A stretch of 64,000 nucleotides of DNA from Thermovorax subterraneus (GCA_021608145.1 JAKIHM010000003.1:83896-147895); one strand, 5' to 3'; shown: positions 27,559 through 40,207, counted from the first letter of the stretch. Program-made: numbers and translations. The notes: a model not told the origin generated them from the sequence alone.

Positions 27559-28737
27559 TCAGGAACGGTCCATTCCGGAAGCCCGTTCCGGCCTAAACTC
27601 CTCCGGCCTTTTTTCTGATATTCCAAAATAGTACAGGATGCTCTCTACAATCCGCTTTGAGGCAAATCCATCTCCGTAGGGATTCACAGCATTTGCCATG
27701 CGGAGGTATTCAGACTCATCTTTCAAGAGTATTTCTGCCTCTTTGAGTACATTTTCTCTTGCCGTTCCTATCACCTTCACAGTGCCTGCTTTAACAGCCT
27801 CAGGTCGTTCTGTCTCGTTTCTCAGCACCAATACAGGCTTCCCCAAGGAAGGCGCCTCTTCCTGCAGGCCTCCCGAGTCGGTCATGACCATGTAGCACCT
27901 AGCCATCAAGTTGTGCAGCTCGTCGGTATCCAGTGGAGGAAGGAGTATTATTCTCTCGCTATTTTTGAGTATGCTGTAAGCCGTATCACGGACCGCAGGG
28001 TTCAAGTGTACGGGATAAACGAGAACAACATCTGGATTGCGCTCCACCACGTCCCGAAGCCCCCGGCATATTTCTTCAAGGGGTCTCCCCAGGTTCTCCC
28101 TCCTGTGGGCGGTTACAAGTATCACACGATTTTCCTCGAATTTCAACGAATTGAGGACCGGTTGTTTGAATACATAGTCTTTTTTCACGGTAGTTCTCAA
28201 AGCATCTATTACTGTATTTCCCGTAACGAAAATAGATTTGGAGTCAACACCTTCTTTGATTAGGTTCATCTTTGCCGTCATCGTCGGCGCAAAGTGAAGG
28301 TCCGCAAGAGCTCCTGTGAGCTTCCGGTTCATTTCCTCAGGAAAGGGCAGCCACTTGTTGTGGGTTCTCAATCCCGCTTCCACGTGTCCCACCTTGATGT
28401 GCAGATAAAAGGAAGCAAGAGCTCCAACAAACGTCGTAGTAGTATCGCCGTGTACCAGCACTAAGTCGGGTCTTACCTCATTTAGCACATCCCTTAACCC
28501 GGAAAGCGCCTTTACGGTGATGTCAAACAAGCTCTGCCTTTCTTCCATTATGTTCAGGTCATAATCGACCTTTACATCAAAAAGGCTCAACACCTGGTCG
28601 AGCATCTGGCGGTGTTGAGCTGTAACGGCCACCTTGCAATCAATATAATCGCTCTTTTTGAGTTCCTGCACCAATGGGGCCATTTTTACGGCCTCAGGTC
28701 TGGTTCCAAATACCGTCAAAACTTTTATCCTTTCCAA
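27559..28737 (-). CDS. wecB: UDP-N-acetylglucosamine 2-epimerase
   Basis: A 392-residue non-hydrolysing epimerase converting UDP-GlcNAc to UDP-ManNAc. Motifs include VFGTRPEAVKMAPLV at the start, VHGDTTTTFVGALASFYLHIKVGHVEAGLRT, and TDSGGLQEEAPSLGKPVLVLRNETERPEA. It follows the wecA/tagO gene by 19 bp, so both likely serve synthesis of an undecaprenyl-linked wall glycopolymer. In B. subtilis mnaA has a similar position after upp. Confidence 0.95.
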   Translation of the reverse strand: MERIKVLTVFGTRPEAVKMAPLVQELKKSDYIDCKVAVTAQHRQMLDQVLSLFDVKVDYDLNIMEERQSLFDITVKALSGLRDVLNEVRPDLVLVHGDTTTTFVGALASFYLHIKVGHVEAGLRTHNKWLPFPEEMNRKLTGALADLHFAPTMTAKMNLIKEGVDSKSIFVTGNTVIDALRTTVKKDYVFKQPVLNSLKFEENRVILVTAHRRENLGRPLEEICRGLRDVVERNPDVVLVYPVHLNPAVRDTAYSILKNSERIILLPPLDTDELHNLMARCYMVMTDSGGLQEEAPSLGKPVLVLRNETERPEAVKAGTVKVIGTARENVLKEAEILLKDESEYLRMANAVNPYGDGFASKRIVESILYYFGISEKRPEEFRPERASGMDRS

Positions 28738-28756
28738 AGCTCGCTCCCCTTTTTAT

Positions 28757-29788
28757 CTATAGTCCTTCAGACTTTTTGTCTTGCGAGATAATGAACTGCC
28801 TTCCTCCCATTAAAAATAGAGCAAGAAAAATAGCAAGCATCAGGAAAGCCTGCTTTACACCCACCCATATTAGCAATACCGCACATAGTCCCAGCGCCAG
28901 GCTCATGAGGTACATATATATGACAGCTTGTCTATGGGAAAAACCCACATCCAGCAGTCGATGATGGATATGTCCCCTGTCGGCCTGCATTATAGGTCTT
29001 CCTTTGATGAGCCTCCTAACTATAGCAAAGGCAGTATCAAAGATGGGAAGTCCCAGCGCTAAGATGGGAACAATAAGAGCTATGGCCGTTGCACTCTTTA
29101 CAGCCCCATCTACGGCTGCCGCAGCCAGGATATATCCCAGAAACATAGCTCCGGTGTCCCCCATGAAAATCTTCGCGGGGTTGAAGTTGTACGGCAAAAA
29201 TCCCAAAGCAGCTCCCGCAAGCAAGGCTGTAACTAATGTTGTGTTCAGTTGGCCCAAGCTTATGTCGACCAGCATCATCGTCATAGATGCTATGACGGCG
29301 ATTCCTGCTGCCAGTCCGTCGAGTCCGTCGATGAAATTCAAGGTATTCGTAATGCCCACCACCCAAAAAAGCGTAACCGGAATGCTCCACTTGCCGAGAT
29401 AAAACATCCCTCCGAAAGGATTAGTCACCCACTCTACCTTCAGCCCGAAAGCCACAAGGATATAAGCTGCAACTGTTTGAAGCAAGAGCTTTACTTTTGC
29501 AGGAAGCCCATAAATGTCATCCAACACGCCCACCAATACCAGGAAAGCTCCGCCTATCAACATGCCGCGGATGGAACTCTGCTCAAGTGGTAATGTAATC
29601 AATCCTACCGCAGTAAAAGCTGCAAAAATGGCAAGCCCTCCCAATCTCGGCGTGGGCTTTTTGTGAACCCGCCGGGTATCCTTCGGTATATCGACGGCGC
29701 CTATCTTCCAGGCTAATTTTATAACCCTCGGTGTAGCCAGGTAAGATAAGGCCATCGACATTATAAATGCGTATATGTATAACGGCAT
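28757..29788 (-). CDS. tagO: Undecaprenyl-phosphate N-acetylglucosaminyl-1-phosphate transferase (WecA/TagO)
   Basis: A 343-residue polytopic enzyme of the MraY/WecA family: PTPRLGGLAIF, GVLDDIYGL (Mg-binding aspartates), NTLNFIDGLDGLAAG, MGDTGAMFLGYILA, and the cytosolic HIHHRLLDVGFSHRQAV loop typical of WecA/TagO rather than MraY. Starts polymer synthesis by loading GlcNAc-1-P onto undecaprenyl phosphate. Confidence 0.92.
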   Translation of the reverse strand: MPLYIYAFIMSMALSYLATPRVIKLAWKIGAVDIPKDTRRVHKKPTPRLGGLAIFAAFTAVGLITLPLEQSSIRGMLIGGAFLVLVGVLDDIYGLPAKVKLLLQTVAAYILVAFGLKVEWVTNPFGGMFYLGKWSIPVTLFWVVGITNTLNFIDGLDGLAAGIAVIASMTMMLVDISLGQLNTTLVTALLAGAALGFLPYNFNPAKIFMGDTGAMFLGYILAAAAVDGAVKSATAIALIVPILALGLPIFDTAFAIVRRLIKGRPIMQADRGHIHHRLLDVGFSHRQAVIYMYLMSLALGLCAVLLIWVGVKQAFLMLAIFLALFLMGGRQFIISQDKKSEGL

Positions 29789-29850
29789 TTTATAATCGCC
29801 CCTCTACGCCAAATTTACTTTTTTAATTTTATTCCATAAATCCTTTCTTG

Positions 29851-32192
<2,342 letters not shown>

Positions 32193-32208
32193 AAAAACCC
32201 TCCTATTT

Positions 32209-32649
32209 TTATCGATTTTCGTAAGAGCTTATTTTGTCTATCCTCTTCTGATGGCGTCCTCCTTCAAATTCCGCATCGAGCCATTCTTCAACTATGGCTC
32301 TCGCAAGTCCAGGGCCTATTACCCTCCCTCCCATGGTCAGGACGTTGGCATTGTTGTGAAGCCTGGACATCCTTGCCGAATACACATCGTGGCATAAAGC
32401 AGCGCGGATTCCCTTTACTTTGTTGGCGGCTATGGTAACTCCTATACCTGTCCCGCAAATCAAAATACCCCTGTCGTACTCACCGCGGGCAACCGCTTCG
32501 GCGAGTTTAAATGCGATATCGGGATAATCCACCGGCTCTTCGGAAAAGGTACCCATATCTTCGTATTCTATGCCTTTCTCTTCTAAAAATTTGATAATCT
32601 CCTCTTTCAAACCAAATCCACCATGGTCGCTGGCTACGGCTATTTTCAT
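32209..32649 (-). CDS. rpiB: Ribose 5-phosphate isomerase B
   Basis: A 146-residue RpiB/LacAB-family isomerase: [15 protein letters not shown], catalytic-region [26 protein letters not shown], and [15 protein letters not shown]. Interconverts ribose-5-P and ribulose-5-P. It lies between the phosphatase and glyA, as ywlF does in B. subtilis. Confidence 0.95.
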   Translation of the reverse strand: MKIAVASDHGGFGLKEEIIKFLEEKGIEYEDMGTFSEEPVDYPDIAFKLAEAVARGEYDRGILICGTGIGVTIAANKVKGIRAALCHDVYSARMSRLHNNANVLTMGGRVIGPGLARAIVEEWLDAEFEGGRHQKRIDKISSYENR

Positions 32650-32692
32650 TGCACTTTCCCCCTTTGTGCTAACTACATTATATTTAAAACCA

Positions 32693-33157
32693 TCAACCCC
32701 TGTCCAGCTTTTCCAGAACCTTTTCGAGCTTCTCCTTCAATGCTTCCGCCACACGGCGGTAAGTATCCTCATCGCCGCCGTAAGGGTCGGCGACATCTAC
32801 CCCTTCGTCGCCTTCGTCTTCGGCAAACTCGGCAAGGACAAAGACCCTGCCCTTCGTATGGGGAAACTTATTTATAATATAGTCCTTATGGCTTTTAGTC
32901 ATGGTAAGTATAAGGTCAGCCTTTAGAAGCTCTTCGGAAAGGGTTTTCGCTCTATGCGACGAAATGTCCACTCCTATATCCTTCATAACCTTTATGGCTT
33001 GCGGTGACGCAGGCATTCCCATTACTGCAGCTATCCCGCATGAATCCACATCTATTTCCCCTTCTTTCCCGCGCTCCTTTATCATTTTCCTAAAAATGCC
33101 CTCTGCCATGCTGCTGCGGCAGGTATTGCCAGTGCATACAAAAAGCACTCTCTTCAT
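32693..33157 (-). CDS. Low-molecular-weight protein tyrosine/arginine phosphatase
   Basis: A 154-residue phosphatase with the P-loop FVCTGNTCRSSMAEG (CX5R-S) at the start and the DP general-acid loop DVADPYGGDEDTYRR. The position between tsaC and rpiB equals that of B. subtilis ywlE, a protein-arginine phosphatase; whether this copy prefers pArg or pTyr is not visible. Confidence 0.9.
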   Translation of the reverse strand: MKRVLFVCTGNTCRSSMAEGIFRKMIKERGKEGEIDVDSCGIAAVMGMPASPQAIKVMKDIGVDISSHRAKTLSEELLKADLILTMTKSHKDYIINKFPHTKGRVFVLAEFAEDEGDEGVDVADPYGGDEDTYRRVAEALKEKLEKVLEKLDRG

Positions 33158-33178
33158 AACCGGGCGCCTCCCAATATA

Positions 33179-34222
33179 TCATTCGAGCTTAATTATATTA
33201 TACCCTGCGGCTTTTCGAAGCCTATTCATGACCGCAAGGCCCAACCCCGCCTCCGGTATACCCTCTGCCAGTATCTGGTCTACCCCCATCCTGTCAAATT
33301 TCCTCAGCACTGAAAAAAGGTTTGCCGATATGGTCAAAGGGGCATTTCTATCCCCAACGGAAATCACATACCCTACTTTATAATACATGCGCGTCTGGGC
33401 GGTAGCCATTATGCCTACTTTCTTGCCCTTGATGGAAAGCCTTTCTGCCACTTCGGAGATTTTTTTTATTTGAGCTTCAACTGGGCCCTCTACCACCAGC
33501 ATGGGGGCTTTCGGCGAATAATGCCTGTACTTCTGGCCTGGCGATTTGGGCTTCTGCCCGGGCAAAAGCCCTGCATCCAGTTCCACCCTGCCTATCACTT
33601 CCTCCAATTCCTCTCGGGTAATTCCGCCTGGCCTCAAAATCACCGGGACATCACCTGTCAAATCAAGGACCGTAGATTCCACGCCGACCTCGCATGGACC
33701 CCCATCCAGGATCACTTCCACCTTCCCGGCCAAGTCTTCATATACGTCTTCTGCGGTGGTGGGACTCGGCCTTCCCGATATGTTGGCGCTCGGAGCGGCT
33801 ATGGGCACTCTCGATTCCTTTATGAGCGCTAAAGCCACGGGGTGTTTAGGCATTCTAACCGCAACCGTATCAAGTCCCCCCGTAGTACCGTAAGGAACTT
33901 TATTCGACTTTTCGAGGACCAGTGTGAGGGGGCCGGGCCAAAATCTCTCCATCAATTTTCGGGCTTCGGGCTTCATATTGCGGACGAGCCCTTCCGATTC
34001 TTCATGAGATGAAATATGGACGATTAAAGGGTTGTCTTGAGGCCTATTTTTAGCTTTATATATTTTGCGGGCAGCATCCTCGTCAAGGGCATTGGCCCCA
34101 AGGCCGTATACCGTTTCTGTCGGGAAGGCCACAAGTCCTCCCGCTTTTATGACATCTGCCGCAATTTTTATGCTCTCTAAATCCACATCTTCGGGATTTA
34201 TTTTAATCAATTTTGTCTCCAT
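33179..34222 (-). CDS. tsaC: Threonylcarbamoyl-AMP synthase (Sua5/YwlC type)
   Basis: About 347 residues: an N-terminal YrdC domain (AFPTETVYGLGANALDEDAARKIYKAKNRP, SANISGRPSPTTAEDV) plus the C-terminal Sua5 domain, joined by a linker with SPGQKYRHYSPKAPM. It makes threonylcarbamoyl-AMP for the t6A modification of ANN-decoding tRNAs. An ATG seven codons earlier overlaps the chromate-transporter stop as ATGA and is an alternative start. Confidence 0.94.
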   Translation of the reverse strand: METKLIKINPEDVDLESIKIAADVIKAGGLVAFPTETVYGLGANALDEDAARKIYKAKNRPQDNPLIVHISSHEESEGLVRNMKPEARKLMERFWPGPLTLVLEKSNKVPYGTTGGLDTVAVRMPKHPVALALIKESRVPIAAPSANISGRPSPTTAEDVYEDLAGKVEVILDGGPCEVGVESTVLDLTGDVPVILRPGGITREELEEVIGRVELDAGLLPGQKPKSPGQKYRHYSPKAPMLVVEGPVEAQIKKISEVAERLSIKGKKVGIMATAQTRMYYKVGYVISVGDRNAPLTISANLFSVLRKFDRMGVDQILAEGIPEAGLGLAVMNRLRKAAGYNIIKLE

Positions 34223-34239
34223 AGCATCCCATTCCCCGT

Positions 34240-34758
34240 TCATCCCAGTAATATCCCCAAAAAGGAAGCAAGAAATATTATCAAAATGGGATTAACCCTA
34301 AACTTGTAAAGCCCAAGCAAAGCCAGCAAGGCTATGAGGACATCCTTTATGCCCGTTATGGAATTCTTGCCTAGCGAATAGGCGGCATTTATAATAAGGG
34401 CGATCACCGCAGGCCTTACCCCTAAAAAAAAGCGGTCCACCCATTTTAGACTTCTGTATTTTTTTATCAGGAAAGCCAATGTAATAATGATTACCGCCGA
34501 CGGGGCAGCAACACCACAAGTAGCAGACACCGAACCTAAAAAACCTGCAATCTTATATCCAACAAAAGTTGCCGCATTGACCGCAATGGGCCCCGGAGTC
34601 ATCTGGGAGATGGCAATAATATCCATGAATTGCTCGAGGGTAAGCCAGCCGTTTATCTCTATTATCTCCCTTTGTATGAAAGGTATCATCGCGTAGCCGC
34701 CGCCGAAGCTAAAAAGGCCTATTTTAAAAAAAGCCCAAAAAAGCTTTATTAATATCAC
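34240..34758 (-). CDS. Chromate transporter half-protein (CHR domain, second)
   Basis: A 172-residue membrane protein with one CHR domain (FFKIGLFSFGGGYAMIPFIQREII, ISQMTPGPIAVNAATFVGYKIAG). Starts GTG overlapping the preceding gene as GTGA. Short-chain ChrA proteins work as a pair, here with the gene immediately upstream. Chromate may not be the natural anion. Confidence 0.88.
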   Translation of the reverse strand: MILIKLFWAFFKIGLFSFGGGYAMIPFIQREIIEINGWLTLEQFMDIIAISQMTPGPIAVNAATFVGYKIAGFLGSVSATCGVAAPSAVIIITLAFLIKKYRSLKWVDRFFLGVRPAVIALIINAAYSLGKNSITGIKDVLIALLALLGLYKFRVNPILIIFLASFLGILLG

Positions 34759-35330
34759 CCGATATCGCCTTCTTCCCCGTGTTCCTTCCTCAAATTAAAA
34801 AGGACTCCGCTGATTCCCGCGGCAAGAATGGTAAAAACGGGATGCACATCGAATATAAATAGCGCTACCAGGCACGCTGCGGCTATACCTATATCGACAT
34901 AGTTTTTAAAGGCCGCTTTCCAGAGATTAACGGCGGCGCTCATAACCAGCACCACCAGGGCGGGATATACTCCCCTGAAAGCCTTTTGAATAGCCGGCAT
35001 TGACCTAATTTTTGCATAAACCAAAGCAACTGCCAAAATTATGAGGAAGGACGGAAGAACCGTTCCCAAGACGGCAATAGCCGCGCCCAAAAGTCCGTAA
35101 AGCCTGTAACCTATGTAAATCGAAGAATTTATGGCGACAGCTCCCGGAGCACACTGGGATACCGCTATTATGTCGAGAAATTCATCTTCGCTGAGCCACT
35201 TCAATTTATCTACAAATTCCGCTTTCATGAGAGGAATCATGGCAAACCCGCCCCCGAGCGTGAAGGCTCCTATTTTAAAGAAAGCCCAAAACATAAAAAA
35301 GAGCTTGCGAAAAGGTATTTTTTCATTCAC
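34755..35330 (-). CDS. Chromate transporter half-protein (CHR domain, first)
   Basis: About 191 residues with the same CHR signatures (FFKIGAFTLGGGFAMIPLMKAEFVDK, SQCAPGAVAINSSIYIGYRLYG). A GTG start was chosen because GGAG lies 9 nt upstream; ATGs upstream have no usable spacing. It overlaps prmC by 8 bp and its partner by 4 bp, so both halves are made together. The pair is inserted between prmC and tsaC. Confidence 0.86.
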   Translation of the reverse strand: MNEKIPFRKLFFMFWAFFKIGAFTLGGGFAMIPLMKAEFVDKLKWLSEDEFLDIIAVSQCAPGAVAINSSIYIGYRLYGLLGAAIAVLGTVLPSFLIILAVALVYAKIRSMPAIQKAFRGVYPALVVLVMSAAVNLWKAAFKNYVDIGIAAACLVALFIFDVHPVFTILAAGISGVLFNLRKEHGEEGDIG

Positions 35331-36195
35331 TTTTCCCATCTCCAGCATGTAGTGATGCGGCTATCACCCGTTCAAAGCCGCCGTAATCCTTTATAATCCT
35401 GATATCCTCAAAGCATTCTCCTTTGAGGAAACTACAGACCCTCTCCCGCTGGTCATTGCCGATTTCCAAGACGATACTTCCCCTGGATTTTAAAAATTTG
35501 GGAGCCCCTGTAATTATGCGCCTGTAAAAATCCAGCCCGTCGGGACCTCCGTCGAGAGCTTCTCTCGGTTCTTTTTTTACCTCTGGAGGCAGGTTTTCCA
35601 GTTCATTGGACGGGATATAAGGGGGATTGGCCACCACCACATCAAATCCTTTTAGTCCCTCTTTTTCAAAAGGTTGCCAGAGATCCCCCCTTAAAAAGCG
35701 AACCCGGTCCTCCACACCGTGCTTGGCAGCGTTCAGCATGGTCACTTCTCCGGCTCTTTCCGATATGTCTGAAGCGTACACGATAGCGTCCTTTTTAAAA
35801 AAAGCTATAGATATTGCGACAGCTCCGCTTCCGCAGCATAGTTCCGCCACTTTAGGCGTTTTTATGCTCGAAATACGGTTTAGAACTTCTTCCACCAGAA
35901 ACTCGGTCTCCGGCCGGGGAATCAATACCCCTTCTTTCACGAAAAATTCCAGGGTAAAAAACTCCTTTTTCCCGGTAATGTACGCCACCGGAATCCGCGA
36001 ACTCCGCTTTTCTATCAAGGCTTCGTAGGTTTTGATTTCCTCTTCTTTCAGCTCTCTCCGAGGTTCAAGGTACAGGTCCATCCGCCTTACCCCGAGCACG
36101 TGAGAAAGTATGACCTCTGCATCCAGCAAAGGATTTTCGACTCCCGCCTCAAGCAGCACTTTTTTACCGTAATTCAAACCTTCAAGGACGTTCAT
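35323..36195 (-). CDS. prmC: PrmC: release-factor glutamine methyltransferase
   Basis: A 290-residue SAM-dependent enzyme with [16 protein letters not shown] (motif I) and the substrate-glutamine motif [12 protein letters not shown] (NPPY). It methylates the glutamine of the GGQ motif in PrfA, the gene directly upstream, whose stop overlaps this start as ATGA. Confidence 0.96.
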   Translation of the reverse strand: MNVLEGLNYGKKVLLEAGVENPLLDAEVILSHVLGVRRMDLYLEPRRELKEEEIKTYEALIEKRSSRIPVAYITGKKEFFTLEFFVKEGVLIPRPETEFLVEEVLNRISSIKTPKVAELCCGSGAVAISIAFFKKDAIVYASDISERAGEVTMLNAAKHGVEDRVRFLRGDLWQPFEKEGLKGFDVVVANPPYIPSNELENLPPEVKKEPREALDGGPDGLDFYRRIITGAPKFLKSRGSIVLEIGNDQRERVCSFLKGECFEDIRIIKDYGGFERVIAASLHAGDGKSE

Positions 36196-37286
36196 TGCAC
36201 CGCCCTCATCTCATTCTCGTCGGCCTCGGCAAGTTTCTTCGCCTGGTCTTCCGCTATCAACCTCTCTATAAGCTCATCTAGTTCCCCATCCAATATGTTC
36301 TCCAGCTGGTGCGTCGTGAAGCCAATGCGGTGGTCGGTAACCCTACCCTGCGGGAAATTGTAAGTCCTTATCCTTTCGCTCCTGTCCCCCGTACCTACTT
36401 GACTCCTCCTGCTCTGGGCTATCTTTTCTTCTTGTTCTTTCCTTTTTATCTCCAGGAGCTTTGCCCTCAATATCTTAAGGGCCCGTTCCCTATTTTTTAG
36501 CTGCGAACGCTCATCCTGGCAGGTGACAACAATCCCGGTAGGAAGGTGGGTTATCCTCACCGCCGAATCGGTGGTGTTCACCGACTGACCTCCGTGACCC
36601 GAAGACCTGAAGACATCTATTCTTATCTCATTAGGATTAATTTCCACATCCACCTCTTCGGCTTCCGGCAATACCGCCACCGTGGCCGTGGAAGTGTGGA
36701 TTCTCCCTCCGGCCTCGGTCACCGGTATCCTCTGAACCCTGTGGACACCGGATTCATACTTCAAGCGGCTGTAGGCGCCCTTTCCCATCACCTCGAAGAT
36801 GACTTCCTTAAATCCGCCCAATTCCGTGGGGTTTGAACTCATAACCTCAACCTTCCAACCTTTTCGCTCAGCATAGCGGGTATACATCCTGAAAAGGTCT
36901 CCGGCAAACAGCGCCGCCTCTTCTCCTCCGGCTCCGGCTCTTATTTCCACTATGACATCTTTTTCATCATTCGGGTCCTTTGGCAGGAGCAGTATCTTTA
37001 GTTTTTCCTCGAGCTCCTTTTCCCTTTCTTTCAACCGCTCTATTTCCTCTTTAATGAATTCTTCCATCTCGCGGTCGTTGGAACTCTCTTTAAGAAGTTC
37101 CCTGCTTTCTTTTATTTCCTCTACGACCTTTTTATACTCGCGATAACAGGATACTATCTCTTCCAAAGAGGCGTGCTCCTTGGCCAATTTCCTCCATTCT
37201 TCCTGCCTTGCAATAACTTCAGGGTCGCTTATCTGCTTTGTGAGCTCCTCGTACCTTCTCTCTATAGACTCCAGCTTATCCAGCAA
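36192..37286 (-). CDS. prfA: Peptide chain release factor 1
   Basis: About 364 residues with the stop-codon-reading region and the catalytic [22 protein letters not shown] loop near residue 230. It ends translation at UAA and UAG. The TTG start gives 8-nt spacing from GGAGG; an ATG two codons earlier is possible. Coupled to prmC downstream, and its start region overlaps the DUF1385 gene by about 11 bp. Confidence 0.96.
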   Translation of the reverse strand: MLDKLESIERRYEELTKQISDPEVIARQEEWRKLAKEHASLEEIVSCYREYKKVVEEIKESRELLKESSNDREMEEFIKEEIERLKEREKELEEKLKILLLPKDPNDEKDVIVEIRAGAGGEEAALFAGDLFRMYTRYAERKGWKVEVMSSNPTELGGFKEVIFEVMGKGAYSRLKYESGVHRVQRIPVTEAGGRIHTSTATVAVLPEAEEVDVEINPNEIRIDVFRSSGHGGQSVNTTDSAVRITHLPTGIVVTCQDERSQLKNRERALKILRAKLLEIKRKEQEEKIAQSRRSQVGTGDRSERIRTYNFPQGRVTDHRIGFTTHQLENILDGELDELIERLIAEDQAKKLAEADENEMRAVQ

Positions 37287-38151
37287 TTCCATCACCTCCA
37301 GATAGTACACACTTCAAAGCCTCTAGAGCTACTTCCAGCTGGGAATCGTCGGGTTCACGGGTGGTTAGTTTTTGAAGCCACAAACCAGGGGCACTTAGTA
37401 ACTGAACAAAGACTGAGTTACTTTTCCCGGCAAACCTTATGAATTCATAAGATATGCCAGCCACCACCGGAAAGAGCAAAACCCTGAAAGTAATGCGGGC
37501 CCCTATTCCCGGCCATCCCAGCATTGAAAAAAGCAAAATGCTTACGACCATGACCACCAACAGGAAGCTGGTACCGCAGCGCGGATGAAGGGTCGTGTAT
37601 TTTCTTGCGTTTTCTACCGTCAATTCCTCTCCGCTTTCGTAGCAGTGAACAGCCTTGTGCTCCGCACCGTGATATTCGAAAAACCTTTTTATATCTTTCA
37701 TCGAAGAAATGGATATCAAATACAATAGAAAAACCAGAATGCGAACAAGCCCTTCTATGAGGTTGAGCAAAAAGGGACTCTTTATGCTTCCAGCTATGAA
37801 TTTTGTCAAAATGGTCGGAAAAACGATAAAAAGCAGCAGCGCAAATGCCAGGGCCATCACAACAGCTAAAAAAATATCCCTGCTATTTAGCTCTTCCTCA
37901 CCATCGGAGACTACCTCTGCCGAATAGGAAAGCGCCCTTACTCCTATTACCAGCATCTCTATTAATGCCACGGCTCCTCTTAATACGGGAGCTTTTAAGA
38001 AAGGATACCTGTCGGAAATTGAAAAATTTTCTTCCCTTTTAGTTACGATTTCGTTGTCCTTCCTCACGGCTATGGCGGTGTACTTAGGGCTCCTCATCAT
38101 GACTCCTTCCAAAACCGCCTGACCGCCTATCACCGGTCCTTCCCTCTTCAT
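37276..38151 (-). CDS. DUF1385 family membrane protein
   Basis: A 291-residue protein with about four membrane helices, beginning [24 protein letters not shown] and carrying [15 protein letters not shown] and [13 protein letters not shown], the DUF1385 hallmarks. The conserved His/Glu/Cys cluster hints at a metal or catalytic site, but the function is unknown. It regularly sits between rpmE and prfA in Firmicutes, as here. Confidence 0.9.
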   Translation of the reverse strand: MKREGPVIGGQAVLEGVMMRSPKYTAIAVRKDNEIVTKREENFSISDRYPFLKAPVLRGAVALIEMLVIGVRALSYSAEVVSDGEEELNSRDIFLAVVMALAFALLLFIVFPTILTKFIAGSIKSPFLLNLIEGLVRILVFLLYLISISSMKDIKRFFEYHGAEHKAVHCYESGEELTVENARKYTTLHPRCGTSFLLVVMVVSILLFSMLGWPGIGARITFRVLLFPVVAGISYEFIRFAGKSNSVFVQLLSAPGLWLQKLTTREPDDSQLEVALEALKCVLSGGDGIAG

Positions 38152-38174
38152 CTTTTCTCCCTTTCTATAATACG

Positions 38175-38206
38175 AATAAAGGCTAGAGTTGAAACTCTAA
38201 CCTTTT
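38175..38206 (-). terminator. Terminator after rpmE
   Basis: The stem AAAGG-TAGAGTT / AACTCTA-CCTTT has a short loop and TTTATT on the minus strand, directly after the rpmE stop. Confidence 0.75.
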
Positions 38207-38208
38207 AA

Positions 38209-38418
38209 TCATTCTTCATCCTTTATGCCGTACTTCTTCTTGAAACGTTCCACGCGCCCGCCAGTGTCAACCAGCTTCTGCTTGCCGGTAAAGAAGGGAT
38301 GGCACTTGGAGCAAATCTCGACGTGGATTTCGGGCTTGGTAGAACCGGTCTCGAAGGTCTCCCCGCATGCACACCTCACGATGGCTTTACCATAATTGGG
38401 GTGTATGCCCTTTTTCAT
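38209..38418 (-). CDS. rpmE: Ribosomal protein L31 (zinc-binding type)
   Basis: A 69-residue protein: [64 protein letters not shown]. Four cysteines (CAC, CSKC) identify the zinc-containing L31 form rather than the C-minus YtiA form. A sigma-A promoter lies about 57 bp upstream. Confidence 0.97.
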   Translation of the reverse strand: MKKGIHPNYGKAIVRCACGETFETGSTKPEIHVEICSKCHPFFTGKQKLVDTGGRVERFKKKYGIKDEE

Positions 38419-38474
38419 TTATATCACCTCACCGAAAATTGTTTTCACATTCAAACCTAAACCTAACCTTTGTT

Positions 38475-38503
38475 ATTATAGCATACGCGGCTTATTAACA
38501 CAA
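38475..38503 (-). promoter_or_regulatory. Sigma-A promoter of rpmE
   Basis: TTGTGT and TATAAT lie 17 bp apart on the minus strand. Confidence 0.65.
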
Positions 38504-38531
38504 GGTCCTGTAGAAAATATTTGAAACACGC

Positions 38532-39704
38532 TCATGCGTACTCCCTGTCCACTGTTATCACAGGATTGTAACCCGGATACACCTTTTTTATCTCCGATAT
38601 TATTTTATGTTTTATTTCACGTTCTTCGTGTTCCTTTACATCGCTCGATACAACCACATCGAATATGACATTCTTTTTTTCGCCGGAGCCCACCACCCGA
38701 AGGTCGTGGATGGAAAGCACTCCGGGAACTTCATTTACTATCATTTCTATTTCTCGTCTCGTTTTCACTATTTCTTCATCATCTACATTCAAGGGGTCCA
38801 TGTGGATGGTTATAAAAACCCCGAGTTCCTCGGAAAGCTCCCTTTCCACGTTATCTATTATATCGTGGGCTTTCACCACCGACATGTTCTCCGGGACCTC
38901 GGCGTGAAGCGATACCACACACCTCCCCGGGCCGTAGTTGTGAACCATCAGGTCATGCACTCCTATTATACCCTCGTAGGATAACACCTTCCTTTTTATC
39001 TCCTCCACCAGGTTTGGATCTGGTCTTGTGCCTATTAAAAGGTCCACCGCTTCCCTTACCAGGTTGTAACCGGCGTACATAATGAATAGGGAAACCAATA
39101 AACCTACGTATCCGTCTACCGGAAATGAAGTAAACCTTGAAGAAAGCAAGGCTAAAGCCGCGGTAAACGTCGATACCACGTCGCCGTAGCTGTCCATAGA
39201 GCTGGCATCCAAAGCCTTGGAATCTATTTTTTCCGCAAGTTTTCCTGTAAATTTTCCCAGCCAAAGCTTTGCACCTATAGAAAAAATCAAAATAATAAAA
39301 GAAGGAAGGCTGAAGACCACTGGGGAAGGATTTGCTATCCTTCCTATGGAATCCCTAAAAAGTTCGAATCCCACCAGGATTACTAAAAGGGAGATTATTA
39401 GACTCGTAATATATTCAGCCCTTCCGTGTCCGAAGGGGTGTTCCCTGTCGGGTGGTTTTGATGCCAGTTTAAATCCGATTATCGTTACCACCGAAGACCC
39501 TATGTCCCCTAGGTTATTGAATGCATCGGCAAGAATAGCTATGCTGTTTGTAGCCCTTCCTATGGCAAGTTTAACAAAAAAAAGCATCGCATTCACGACT
39601 ATTCCCACGACGCCGCTCAACATTCCGTAGGCGTTTCTCAAAGCTTTTTCCTTATCCTTTTCTGTACTGGAAAATAATTTTACCGCAAGTTTCTCCAAAG
39701 TCAT
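38532..39704 (-). CDS. Cation diffusion facilitator transporter, probable Mn2+ type
   Basis: A 390-residue CDF protein: six membrane helices (about 25-220), then an enlarged cytosolic domain. TM2 has NNLGD (NxxxD) and TM5 has DSYGD (DxxxD), the combination reported for manganese CDFs, instead of the H/DxxxD with histidine of zinc members. The C-terminal part appears to contain two successive ferredoxin-like segments (KAHDIIDNVERELSEELGVFITIHMDPL and a second after residue 310), longer than usual. Metal specificity is inference. Confidence 0.85.
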   Translation of the reverse strand: MTLEKLAVKLFSSTEKDKEKALRNAYGMLSGVVGIVVNAMLFFVKLAIGRATNSIAILADAFNNLGDIGSSVVTIIGFKLASKPPDREHPFGHGRAEYITSLIISLLVILVGFELFRDSIGRIANPSPVVFSLPSFIILIFSIGAKLWLGKFTGKLAEKIDSKALDASSMDSYGDVVSTFTAALALLSSRFTSFPVDGYVGLLVSLFIMYAGYNLVREAVDLLIGTRPDPNLVEEIKRKVLSYEGIIGVHDLMVHNYGPGRCVVSLHAEVPENMSVVKAHDIIDNVERELSEELGVFITIHMDPLNVDDEEIVKTRREIEMIVNEVPGVLSIHDLRVVGSGEKKNVIFDVVVSSDVKEHEEREIKHKIISEIKKVYPGYNPVITVDREYA

Positions 39705-39724
39705 ATTTTACCTCCTTCCAAAGG

Positions 39725-40207
39725 CTAGAGGGGCAGTTCCAGTTCTATCTCGTCCCGCAACGGAATGCCGTCCATACCAATCAGGGGTATCTGAGGCTTC
39801 AGCCTGCGAGCCTGTTCCAGGGCATTTCTATGAACAGCTACCAGTAAGAAACCTCTTTTCTGGTAAAATTTCAGGGCCCTCATATTGTCGTTGGTGGTAA
39901 TAAGCCACAGCCTCCTGCATCCGGAGGAAACGGCCGCTCTTTTTACGGCTTCTACCAGAGCCGTACCTATACCCCTGTTTTCGACCAGACTTTCAAGCAC
40001 CACGATTTCGCACTGGTCGTCCTCAATATTGTAAATAATGACGCCCAATGGCTCTTCTCCCTCTACCGCAAGAAATCCGGGAAGATTGACGGCTTCATGA
40101 ACCCGATTTCTGCTTACAATTTTTGTCGAACCCCAGTTTTTTTCTAAGAACTGAGCTACCCACTCCCGGTCGGCTGCTGTTATTTCCTTTATTGTAAAAT
40201 TCATCAT
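39725..40207 (-). CDS. GNAT family N-acetyltransferase
   Basis: A 160-residue single-domain acetyltransferase with the acetyl-CoA loop LVENRGIGTALVEAVKRAA and the C-terminal NDNMRALKFYQKRGFLLVAVHRNALEQARRLKPQIPL. The end pattern resembles YhcK/YokL-like GNATs of Firmicutes; the substrate is unknown. Start ATG behind CCAGGGGG. Its 5' leader is the right end of the IS607-type element, including the pseudoknot RNA. Confidence 0.88.
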   Translation of the reverse strand: MMNFTIKEITAADREWVAQFLEKNWGSTKIVSRNRVHEAVNLPGFLAVEGEEPLGVIIYNIEDDQCEIVVLESLVENRGIGTALVEAVKRAAVSSGCRRLWLITTNDNMRALKFYQKRGFLLVAVHRNALEQARRLKPQIPLIGMDGIPLRDEIELELPL

